A stretch of DNA of 64,000 nt from Streptomyces fumanus (lineage in GTDB: Bacteria > Actinomycetota > Actinomycetes > Streptomycetales > Streptomycetaceae), in the NCBI RefSeq assembly GCF_014655295.1, contig NZ_BNBI01000007.1, forward strand, positions 424,704-488,703, in the 5' to 3' direction. The notes under the pieces were generated by a model. That model was not told the DNA's origin and did not search any database. It saw only the letters and a program-made list of their open reading frames with translations. Positions within the stretch are counted from its first letter, which is position 1; each line of letters begins with the position of its first letter. Made by a program: the position numbers and the translations under genes. Shown here one piece after another: positions 1-7,384 of this stretch.

Positions 1-2472
1 CACCGCGGCCAGGGTGCGCAGGGCCTGCCCGCGTTCCGGGGAGGGGCCGGGGTGCAGCCGGGCGAGCTGTTCGCGGACCAGGCGTTTGGCCTGTTCCTGG
101 TCGCTCTGCGCGAGCCATGCCTCGGCCGCGCCGAGGCGCCAGGGGACCACGTCGGCGCCGGGCCTGCCCCAGGTCTCGGCGAAGCGGCCGCAGGCGAGGA
201 AGTCGGCGAGCGCGGCCTGCGGGTGGTGGGTGGCGAGCCGGTAGTGGCCGCGGGCGTGCAGATAGGCGGCGCCGTGGCGGCTGTGCAGGGCGTGCTCGGG
301 CAGCGGCAGCGCCACGTACCTCTCGGCCGCCGCCAGGTCCCCGGAGCGGGTGGCGGCCAGCACGGCGCAGGCCAGTACGCCGGCCAGGCCGACCCCCCAG
401 CCCTGCGGCGGGACGAGGGACAGGGCGTGCGCGGCCAGGTCGCGGGCGCGGACCAGGTCGCCGCGCCGCAGATGGGCCTCGACGCGCACGGCGAGGAACC
501 GGGCCTGCGAGGCGACGGCCTGGTGGGCGGCGGTCTCGGCCTCCAGTTTCTCGCACCAGGCGACCACCTCGTCCAGCTTGCCCGCGTGGCACAGGCCGCG
601 CAGGGCCAGCACCCCGGACTCCACGTTCCACAGCGAGTCGTGGTCCAGGTGGTAGGTGCTCAGCAGGAGTTCGGCGCGCTGGACCAGCCGGTCGTCGCGC
701 CCGTCGACGTAGTCGTCGGACAGGGCGACCGCGGAGGGCAGCCACGGGTCGTGGCAGGGGACGGCCGCGGGGGAGGCCGCGGCGACGGAGTGGGCGAGCC
801 GGCGCAGGCCGGTGTGCAGGGGGTAGGCCCGCGCCGCCCAGCTCGCCAGGAAGCGGATGTCCTCGGTGCCGGGGCCGGGCCCGCCGTCCTGCCGGTACCG
901 GGTGCGCAGGACGTCGAGCAGGGCGGTCAGGTCGTGCAGGGCGCCGGTCTCGGTGAGTCCGAGGACCAGGTCGGAGACGCCCCGCCGGTCCAGGAGGCCG
1001 GCATGGAAGTCGTCGAGCTGGGGGCGGAGGTGGCGGACGGCGGCCTGCGGTTTCCACTGCCGTTCCAGGCGGCTGAGCCGGGTCCGGACCCGGGCGGCGG
1101 TGACGCCGTCGGTCCGGGTGCGCCGGGCGAGGCCGAGGCAGCCGAGGGCGGTGCCGACGTCGCCGGCCGCCAGGGCCTCCTGGGAGGCGGTGAGAAGGAC
1201 GTCGATGCCGTCGTCGATGCCCGCGTCACCGGCGCTGGTGAGCTGCCGGGCGACCGCGAGCGCGGAGGCGCCGCTGTCCCGCAGCAGTTCGGCGGCGGCG
1301 CGGTGCAGCGCGGCCCGGTCGGCGGCGGGCAGGTCGTCCAGGACGGCGGCGGCACCGGCCGGATGCCGGAACGCGTACCGCTCGGCGCGCGCCGGCGCCG
1401 CGGCCCCGGCGCCCGGCCCCGTGGCACCGGTACAGGGCGGGCCCCCGGGGGCGCCCGGCAGACGTGCGTCGGCGCGCAGCACGCCCGCCTCGGCCAGCGC
1501 CCGCAGCGCCCAGCGGGTGGTCTTGGTGTCCTGCCCGGCCAGCGGGGCCACGTCGGCCGGCTCCGGGGCGCCGCCGAGCACCGCCAGGGAGCGGACCACG
1601 GCCGGTATCGGCGGCCGGGCGTGCGCCACCAGGTCGAGGAGCGCCTGTCCGTACCCTTCCGGACGGCCGGTGCCGCCCGCCTGCTGGTCGACGATCAGCG
1701 CACGCACGGCCAGCGGGTTGCCGCCGCTGACCGCGTACAGCTCGGCGGTGAGCCGGGCGGTGGCGGTGCCCGGTCCCAGGAGCCGGGTGGCGAGGCTGTG
1801 CACGGCGGTGCGGCTGAGCGGGGCCAGGGGGACGCGGCGGACGTGCGGGCCCGGGGCGAGCCCGCCGAGCAGTGGTGAGCGCGGCCGGCGCATGGCCGGG
1901 TCGTCGGTGACCAGCACCAGGATGCGGGTGCGGTACAGCCAGGCCACGACACCCGCGAGGAAGTGCAGGGAGGGCACGTCCACGTAGTGCGCGTTGTCGA
2001 CACAGATCACCAGGGGGGTGTTTTCGGCCAGATGAGCCAGTTCCACGGTGAGCTTCTGGAACGCGTCCGCGATCCGGGGGTCCGCGGCGTCGGGGGCGGG
2101 GCCGCCGCGCAGGAGGGCGTGCTCGACCGCCGCGGCGAGCAGCGAACGGAACGGCTCCCGGCGGGCCGGCGGGATCGCCAGGCCGTGGGAGAGCTGCGTC
2201 AGCACACCGAACGGCAGCGCTTCTTCCCGCAGCGACGCGGTGGCCCGCAGGACGCGCGCGGCGCCGGGTTCCAGGGTCTCCAGGAACTCGTGGACCAGCC
2301 TGCTCTTGCCGCTGCCGAGCGGCCCCTCGACGACGACCAGCCGTCCTCTGCCGCCGGCGGCGTCCGCCAGCGCCCCGCGCAGCGCGGTCAGCGCGGCGTC
2401 GCGCTCGACCAGATCACGCCGGCCGGTGACGGCGGCCCTGGCATCGAGGCATTCCGGGAAACCTAATGACAT
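1..2472 (-). CDS. LAL-type (large ATP-binding LuxR family) transcriptional regulator, 3' end outside window
   Basis: The reading frame stays open from an ATG at 2472 to the left edge, giving 824 visible residues. A Walker A motif GPLGSGKS lies at about residues 50-57, and a Walker B-like LVICVDNAH lies near residue 155. Long alpha-helical, TPR-like sequence follows. This is the architecture of LAL regulators, whose LuxR helix-turn-helix sits at the C-terminus, here beyond the window. The start has a GGGAG ribosome site 6 nt upstream. The third codon is TTA, which in Streptomyces needs the bldA tRNA, so translation is probably developmentally gated. The gene reads away from the cluster at its left end and is a likely pathway-specific activator. 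The family call is firm. The DNA-binding domain is not seen here. Confidence 0.88.
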   Translation of the reverse strand, partial: MSLGFPECLDARAAVTGRRDLVERDAALTALRGALADAAGGRGRLVVVEGPLGSGKSRLVHEFLETLEPGAARVLRATASLREEALPFGVLTQLSHGLAIPPARREPFRSLLAAAVEHALLRGGPAPDAADPRIADAFQKLTVELAHLAENTPLVICVDNAHYVDVPSLHFLAGVVAWLYRTRILVLVTDDPAMRRPRSPLLGGLAPGPHVRRVPLAPLSRTAVHSLATRLLGPGTATARLTAELYAVSGGNPLAVRALIVDQQAGGTGRPEGYGQALLDLVAHARPPIPAVVRSLAVLGGAPEPADVAPLAGQDTKTTRWALRALAEAGVLRADARLPGAPGGPPCTGATGPGAGAAAPARAERYAFRHPAGAAAVLDDLPAADRAALHRAAAELLRDSGASALAVARQLTSAGDAGIDDGIDVLLTASQEALAAGDVGTALGCLGLARRTRTDGVTAARVRTRLSRLERQWKPQAAVRHLRPQLDDFHAGLLDRRGVSDLVLGLTETGALHDLTALLDVLRTRYRQDGGPGPGTEDIRFLASWAARAYPLHTGLRRLAHSVAAASPAAVPCHDPWLPSAVALSDDYVDGRDDRLVQRAELLLSTYHLDHDSLWNVESGVLALRGLCHAGKLDEVVAWCEKLEAETAAHQAVASQARFLAVRVEAHLRRGDLVRARDLAAHALSLVPPQGWGVGLAGVLACAVLAATRSGDLAAAERYVALPLPEHALHSRHGAAYLHARGHYRLATHHPQAALADFLACGRFAETWGRPGADVVPWRLGAAEAWLAQSDQEQAKRLVREQLARLHPGPSPERGQALRTLAAV

Positions 2473-2786
2473 GCCAACTCCCGACATTCCCTGGTGTTGT
2501 GCGGCCGGGCGAAGGGAACACCGCCGCGCAAACTGCTTGACGTACGGGCAGACGACAGCCGTGACGTGAAACGCCACGGCGAGAATGATGGAGGAAAAGA
2601 CCGGGTAAAATCCGGAGTCTTTTGTGATGACGGTGCCTGGTCAAGGCGCGGGCGGGCGCGCACCGAATGCGTGGGGACTTCGAGTGAGTGGGGGAGGACC
2701 GCGGGGGTGGGGGAAACTCTCGGAATCATGGATAAATCGCCGCGCAGCGCAGTGTCAAGCGACTGAGTCGTACCTCACGGACCGCT

Positions 2787-2807
2787 CCGGCCCGGCGCGC
2801 GGGCCGG
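2787..2807 (-). terminator. GC-rich hairpin downstream of the nitroreductase gene
   Basis: An 8-bp perfect stem (CCGGCCCG / CGGGCCGG) with a 5-nt loop. It lies about 80 nt past the stop of the leftward gene. No T-tract follows, as is usual for Streptomyces terminators. It is probably a backup to the stronger hairpin at 2816-2852. Confidence 0.4.
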
Positions 2808-2815
2808 GTGCGGTG

Positions 2816-2852
2816 GGGGAACGGGGCACTCGCGCCGGGTGTCCCGTTCCCC
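2816..2852 (-). terminator. Strong hairpin terminator of the nitroreductase gene
   Basis: A 10-bp perfect stem (GGGGAACGGG / CCCGTTCCCC) that extends further with wobble pairs. It begins about 35 nt after the stop codon at 2886 of the leftward gene. Confidence 0.6.
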
Positions 2853-2885
2853 GGCATGCCGGCGTGGTGCCGGGCCGATCCGCCG

Positions 2886-3515
2886 TCAGACCAGCCGTAC
2901 GGCCTGCTCGTAGGAGAGCCGCGCCCCGCGCTCGCGGAACGCGCCCTCGGCCGGGTGGCCGATATTGACCAGCAGGATCGACTTCCACCGGCCGTCGGGG
3001 AAGAACTCCTCGTCGACGGCGCGCGCGTCGAAGCCGCCCATCGGGCCCGCGGCCAGCCCCGCGGCCCGCACGGCCAGCACGAAGTAACCCGCCTGGATCC
3101 TGGCGTTGAGCTCCATCTGGGTCACCCGCAGACCCTCGTTGGCCTCCAGCATCGCCTTGAGCTGGGGGTTGGACGGAGCAAGGACGGGAACGTACTCCGC
3201 AAACCGCGTGTCCGCCGCCAGTACCGCGGTGACCGGGGCCGACGCGGTCTGCTCGCGGTTGGGCGGGGCCACGCCGTCGAGGAGCCGGCGCTTGCCCTCC
3301 TCGGTGCGGACGTAAAGAATCCGCAGCGGGTTGATATTCGCCGAGGTCGGAGCCCACTTGAAGAGTTCGTAGATGGCCTGCAGCCGGTCGTCCCCGACCG
3401 GCTCGTCACGGAAGGCATAGGCCGTCTTCGCCTCGGTGAACAGCAATGCCTGTCCCTCGGGGGAAAGCGCGTACAAGCTCTGGTCCGCTGCGGAGACCAG
3501 GGTGCTGTCCGACAT
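2886..3515 (-). CDS. RutE-like nitroreductase / malonic semialdehyde reductase family protein
   Basis: The 209-residue product resembles the RutE/HadB-like branch of the FMN-dependent nitroreductase family. It has the conserved FKWAPTSANINP segment near residue 55 and GGFD with FFPDGRWKSILLVNIGHP towards the C-terminus. Such enzymes reduce nitro groups, quinones or short semialdehydes with NAD(P)H. Its length matches the family. It lies alone between the LAL gene and a divergent dehydrogenase gene. A GAGGAG-like ribosome site precedes the ATG. In this cluster it could reduce a nitro or quinone intermediate, but nothing in the sequence fixes the substrate. Confidence 0.8.
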   Translation of the reverse strand: MSDSTLVSAADQSLYALSPEGQALLFTEAKTAYAFRDEPVGDDRLQAIYELFKWAPTSANINPLRILYVRTEEGKRRLLDGVAPPNREQTASAPVTAVLAADTRFAEYVPVLAPSNPQLKAMLEANEGLRVTQMELNARIQAGYFVLAVRAAGLAAGPMGGFDARAVDEEFFPDGRWKSILLVNIGHPAEGAFRERGARLSYEQAVRLV

Positions 3516-3748
3516 ATCGAATTACTCCTCTTTTACCGTGCCCGCGGTGCTGATTACCCGGCCCAGCGTACGCGTTCCCCGAGCCGGCCCACAGGGCGAA
3601 CTGCCCGCCGTGCGGGGGCACTTGTCCGCCATCGGGGAAGAAAACGGCCCGAGGACATCGGTGCGGTCTACCGCGGGGCTGATCGCCTGTGGCAGGCTTC
3701 CGGCATGCCCCCGCCGACGATCCGCCGCCGCGACGAACGGGCGGTCCT

Positions 3749-4723
3749 TTGAGGGCCGCCGTGCTGACGGAGCCCGGCGTGCTCTCCGTGACCTCCGTGC
3801 CGGACCCCGAGTGCGGCACCGGAGAGGTGCTGATCAGGATGCGCGGCACCGGCCTGTGCGGCTCCGACCTCGCGGTGTACGCGGGACAGCGGCCCCCGCC
3901 GCGCCGGCCCTGGATCCTGGGCCACGAGGGCGCCGGCCGCGTCGCCGCGATCGGCGCGGGCGTCGAGGGCCTGACGGTCGGTCAGGACGTGGTCGTCGAA
4001 CCGGACTACTGCTGTCTGGCCTGCCCGCCGTGCCGGCAGGGTCGGACCTCGGCCTGTGCCGGCCGGGCCGCGGTCGGACTGACCGTACCGGGGCTGCTGA
4101 GCGAGTACGCGGTGGCCCCGGCTCGGTTCGTCTGGCCGGTCCCGCCGGACGTGCCGCTGGAGGACCTGGTCTGCGTGGAGCCGGCCACCGTGGCATGGGC
4201 GGCGCTGCGCCGCTCCGGCATCGCGCCCGGTCTCACCTGTCTGGTGACGGGGGCCGGCTCGCAGGGCCTGCTGCTGTGCCGGGCACTGGTCGAGCACGGG
4301 GTGACGGTGCATGTCCAGGAGCCCAACGCGGCCCGCCTGGACCGGGCCTGCTCCCTGGGCGCGCGGCCGGCACCGCCGGACGGTGAGACGTACCCGTACC
4401 TCTTCGAGACCTCCGGCGCCCCCGGGGCGTTCGAACAGGGGCTGCGGCGCCTCGCCCCGCACGGCACCGCCGTACTGATCGGCCTCAGCACCGCGCGGCT
4501 CGACCTCTCCCCGCGTGACCTGGTGGCCGGGCAGGTCACCCTCATCGGCAGCATGGTCTACGACCACCCCGGCGACTTCGCCCGCACCGTCGCCGCCCTG
4601 CGCACACCGTCGGCCACCCCCCTGGGCGCGGTGGTCAGCGACGGCTACCCCCTGGACGACGTCGACGCGGCGTTCACCGCGGCGGCCACCGCGTCCGGCA
4701 AGGTGTGGGTCGACCTCGGGTGA
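3749..4723 (+). CDS. Zinc-dependent medium-chain alcohol dehydrogenase
   Basis: Medium-chain dehydrogenase/reductase of about 324 residues. It has the catalytic-zinc motif GTGLCGSD, the GHEGAG motif, a structural zinc lobe with four cysteines (CCLACPPC ... C) and a Rossmann segment around VTGAGSQGLLL. It should oxidise an alcohol or reduce a carbonyl with NAD(P). The family N-terminus (RAAVLTEPG) fits a TTG start at 3749. The same frame opens with a GTG at 3689 that would add 20 non-conserved residues, and neither start has a strong ribosome site. It is divergent from the nitroreductase gene and convergent with the TetR gene. Substrate unknown. Confidence 0.8.
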   Translation: MRAAVLTEPGVLSVTSVPDPECGTGEVLIRMRGTGLCGSDLAVYAGQRPPPRRPWILGHEGAGRVAAIGAGVEGLTVGQDVVVEPDYCCLACPPCRQGRTSACAGRAAVGLTVPGLLSEYAVAPARFVWPVPPDVPLEDLVCVEPATVAWAALRRSGIAPGLTCLVTGAGSQGLLLCRALVEHGVTVHVQEPNAARLDRACSLGARPAPPDGETYPYLFETSGAPGAFEQGLRRLAPHGTAVLIGLSTARLDLSPRDLVAGQVTLIGSMVYDHPGDFARTVAALRTPSATPLGAVVSDGYPLDDVDAAFTAAATASGKVWVDLG

Positions 4724-4779
4724 CCGGCCGAGCGGGACGGCAGGCGTGCGGCCCCGGGGCCGCCTGAGCGGAAAAGCGT

Positions 4780-5397
4780 CTAGGACCCCGCGCTGCCGGG
4801 GCCGGAGTCCGGGGCGGCGCCCACGCCGTTCAGGACCAGGCGCCACACCTGCGAGAGCTGCCCCACGACATCCTGCGGGGCGCCGGAGGTGCGGGCGTAC
4901 TCCCGGACGGAGGTCTCGGCTCCCCGCACCAGCAGCAGGCAGAGCGTGGCGACGGCCGCCGGGTCCGCGCCGCCGCGCAGTTCGTGGCCGGGCAGGGAAC
5001 GCAGCCGTTCGCGCAGCGCGGGCGCCCACAGCGCGGTCCAGTTGTCCGGCTGCCCGGCGGCGCGTTCGCGCTCCAGGCGCGCCGCGGCCCGGACCCGTAC
5101 GTCGCCCTCCAGCAGCCCGACGAGGGTCAGGGTGAGGGCCACCGCGGCCCGCAGGGCCGGCTCGCGGTCCTCGGACACCCGCTCCACCACCGCCCGGGTG
5201 ATCTCCTCGCCCTCCGCCCGCACCGCCTCGGCCAGCTCCTGCTTGCTGGCGAAGTGGAAGCTGAGGGCGCCCATGGAGACGCCCGCGGCACGGCTGATCC
5301 GGGTCAGCGACGCGCCGGCGTAGCCACGGTGGTCGAACTCCTCCGCGGCCGCCCGCACCAGGGCCTGACGTGTCCGGGCGGCTCGTGCCTGTCTCAC
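4780..5397 (-). CDS. TetR-family regulator resembling gamma-butyrolactone receptors (ScbR/ArpA type)
   Basis: A 205-residue regulator with an N-terminal TetR helix-turn-helix. The segment RTRQALVRAAAEEFDHRGYA ... GVSMGALSFHFASKQELA is close to that of the ArpA/ScbR subgroup. The remainder would be the ligand-binding and dimer domain. I chose a GTG start at 5397 because a good GGAGGAAGG ribosome site precedes it, and the family typically begins with RQARAxRTR. The gene is divergent from the SARP gene, sharing about 200 bp. That arrangement is classic for butyrolactone receptor control of a SARP (known biology). Its ligand and operator are not shown by the sequence. Confidence 0.82.
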   Translation of the reverse strand: MRQARAARTRQALVRAAAEEFDHRGYAGASLTRISRAAGVSMGALSFHFASKQELAEAVRAEGEEITRAVVERVSEDREPALRAAVALTLTLVGLLEGDVRVRAAARLERERAAGQPDNWTALWAPALRERLRSLPGHELRGGADPAAVATLCLLLVRGAETSVREYARTSGAPQDVVGQLSQVWRLVLNGVGAAPDSGPGSAGS

Positions 5398-5604
5398 CGG
5401 AAACCCTTCCTCCCCCACTTCCGGCAGCCGTCCGCCGCCGCCGGTGTGCCACACCCCCCGTAGCCGTCATCACTACTACAAATCGGCCGCCGACGGGGCG
5501 CGGACCGGACTTACGAAAAAAGAAAAAGTTCACTACTATTTTGCGAGTCTTTGGTGATGTAGCCGGTGCGGTCGGATTCACGATCACCGTCCAAGGAGGG
5601 GGAC
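5398..5604. promoter_or_regulatory. Divergent TetR/SARP control region with a 9-bp direct repeat
   Basis: This shared upstream region contains two identical TCACTACTA copies at 5470-5478 and 5530-5538, 60 bp apart, i.e. about six helical turns. It also has an unusually A-rich patch near 5514-5530 for this GC-rich genome. Candidate operator for the adjacent TetR protein or the SARP. No canonical -10/-35 pair was assigned. Confidence 0.45.
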
Positions 5605-6465
5605 ATGGACATCAAGGTTCTGGGGGTGCTCGTCGTCACGGAGGGTGGCACACCCGTCACGCCCGTGGCGGCCGAGCCTCGGCAGGTGCTGGCGTTACTG
5701 GCGATGCTCGCCGGCCGTGTCGTCCCCAGCGGGCTCCTGGTCGAGGACCTCTGGCCCGACCGGCCGCCCCACCAGGCCAAGGCCATGCTGCAGTCCTACG
5801 TCGGCGAGCTGCGCGAACTGATCGCCGCCGCCCTGCGCGGCCGCGAGCGGACCGGGTCGGCACGCAGCCGCTGCGACCGGCGGGCCGCCGACATCCTGGC
5901 CGACATGCCCGGCGGGTACCAGCTCCGCGGCGACGAAGTCACCAGCGACGCCTGGGAGTTCGAGCGGGCCGCCGGCGCCGGCTACCGGGCGCTGGCCGTC
6001 GGCGACCTGGTCACCGCGGCGCGCCGCCTGCGGGAGGCCCTCGGGCTGTGGCGCGGCGAGCCGTTCGCCGACCTCACGCCGGGCCCGCACCTGACCGCCC
6101 AGATCGACCGTCTGCGGCAGTCCCGGGACCGGGCGTTCGGACAGTGGGTCGAGGCGGAACTGCGGCTGGGCCGCCACCGCGAACTCGCCGCCGACCTGCC
6201 CGGGGTGCAGGTGCCCTGCCGGGTGCGCGACCAGCTCCCCGCCGCCCTGGAGCGGTGCGCCGACCAGGGCGAGGCGCTCGCGGCCTACCAGCGGCTGGTC
6301 CAGCCGTCGGCGTCGTCCCGCGTCCTCGTCACCGCCCGGATCCCGCGCCCCGGCCCCCGCCCGCCGGTGCGCTTCGTGCCGGATCCGTACGACCGCCCGG
6401 CCGCGGTCGCGCGGTACGGCACAGCGGCGGGCAGGGGCCGTACCGTGCCGCTCGGCCGGCCCTGA
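5605..6465 (+). CDS. SARP-family pathway activator (small form) with a TTA codon
   Basis: A 286-residue SARP. It has an OmpR-like winged-helix DNA-binding domain over roughly residues 3-110 (IKVLGVLVV ... VLALLAMLA ... LLVEDLWPD) followed by a bacterial transcriptional activation domain (WEFERAAGAG ... LREALGLWRGEPFADL). The start is the ATG at 5605, five bases after AAGGAGGGGG. Leu31 is encoded by TTA, making the gene a probable bldA target. Small SARPs directly activate biosynthetic operons. The phzD-phzE pair begins about 300 bp downstream and is the obvious candidate target (inference). Confidence 0.9.
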   Translation: MDIKVLGVLVVTEGGTPVTPVAAEPRQVLALLAMLAGRVVPSGLLVEDLWPDRPPHQAKAMLQSYVGELRELIAAALRGRERTGSARSRCDRRAADILADMPGGYQLRGDEVTSDAWEFERAAGAGYRALAVGDLVTAARRLREALGLWRGEPFADLTPGPHLTAQIDRLRQSRDRAFGQWVEAELRLGRHRELAADLPGVQVPCRVRDQLPAALERCADQGEALAAYQRLVQPSASSRVLVTARIPRPGPRPPVRFVPDPYDRPAAVARYGTAAGRGRTVPLGRP

Positions 6466-6517
6466 CCCACCGTCATCACCGCGGCGCCCGCCGCCCGCGC
6501 ACCCTGTGCGCAGCCCC

Positions 6518-6560
6518 GGCCCGAGGGGGCCCGACGACCGCCGTCGGACCCCCTCGGGCC
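6518..6560 (+). terminator. Long hairpin after the SARP gene
   Basis: A 19-bp stem with one mismatch and a 5-nt loop, built from the two arms starting GGCCCGAGGGGG and ending CCCCCTCGGGCC. It begins 53 nt after the SARP stop and separates it from the phzD-like gene, implying that gene has its own promoter in 6561-6760. Confidence 0.6.
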
Positions 6561-6760
6561 GCTGTGCGCCCCCGTCGTCGGCTCCGGCCCCGCACCTCCG
6601 CCCGACGGACCGTGCGCCACTTGACGTAGTCCAAGCCGATCCGTTGGCCCACCGGGCACCGCTCCACAGAATCGGCACAACAGCCAGCCGTTCGCGGGAG
6701 AAGCCCCGCCTCCCGCCCCGCGTCCGGGGTGTCCGGTCCACGTCTGACGAGAGGATCTCC

Positions 6761-7384
6761 ATGGCCGGTCTGCCGTCCATCGACAGTTACCCCCTGCCGC
6801 TCGGCTCCGCCCTGCCGGCCAGCGTGCCGCGGTGGTCCGTCGACCCCGGCCGGGCGGTACTGCTCGTCCACGACATGCAGCGCTACTTCCTGCGGCCCTT
6901 CTCCGGACAGTTGCGCACCGAACTGGTGGCGAACGCCGCCGCGCTGCGCGGGCACTGCGCCGCGCGGGGCATCCCCGTCGCCTACACCGCGCAGCCCGGC
7001 CGCATGACGCCGGAGCAGCGCGGGCTCCTGGCCGATGTGTGGGGGCCCGGCATGCGCACCGCCGCCGAGGACCGGGAGGTGATCGACGAGCTGGCGCCCG
7101 CGCCCGGCGACTGGCGGTTCACCAAGTGGCGCTACAGCGCGTTCTTCAGGACGGAACTGCTGCAGCGGATGCGCGCGCACGGGCGGGACCAGCTCATCGT
7201 CTGCGGTGTCTACGCGCACGTGGGCGTGTTGATGACCGCCGTCGACGCGTTCACCAACGACATCGAGACCTTCCTGGTCGCCGACGCCGTCGCGGACTTC
7301 ACCGAGGACGACCACTGGATGGCCGTCCACTACGCGGCCCGGCGCTGCGCCGTCGTCACCACCACCAAGGAGATCATGGGATGA
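6761..7384 (+). CDS. phzD: PhzD-like isochorismatase (2-amino-2-deoxyisochorismate hydrolase)
   Basis: The 207-residue length matches PhzD of phenazine pathways. Known PhzD cleaves the enolpyruvyl group of 2-amino-2-deoxyisochorismate to give trans-2,3-dihydro-3-hydroxyanthranilate. The catalytic aspartate is Asp38 in LLVHDMQRYFL, and the conserved lysine is in FTKWRYSAF. The start at 6761 is preceded by GAGAGGA. The stop overlaps the start of the PhzE-like gene (ATGA), so the two are translationally coupled. With the EntA-like dehydrogenase at 20541 the likely end product is 3-hydroxyanthranilate rather than a phenazine. Confidence 0.93.
   Translation: MAGLPSIDSYPLPLGSALPASVPRWSVDPGRAVLLVHDMQRYFLRPFSGQLRTELVANAAALRGHCAARGIPVAYTAQPGRMTPEQRGLLADVWGPGMRTAAEDREVIDELAPAPGDWRFTKWRYSAFFRTELLQRMRAHGRDQLIVCGVYAHVGVLMTAVDAFTNDIETFLVADAVADFTEDDHWMAVHYAARRCAVVTTTKEIMG

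Larger units (their letters stand above)
2473..2885. other. Gene-free spacer between the LAL regulator and the nitroreductase gene
   Basis: About 410 bases without a convincing gene. The right part holds two hairpins that follow the nitroreductase stop codon. The left part must hold the promoter of the LAL regulator, which reads leftward. No clear -10/-35 pair was found. Confidence 0.6.

Noticed and set aside
52..1878. A 608-codon open frame on the plus strand at the left edge
   Set aside because: It is antisense, in the same codon register, to the LAL regulator, whose minus-strand translation shows Walker motifs and TPR-like sequence.
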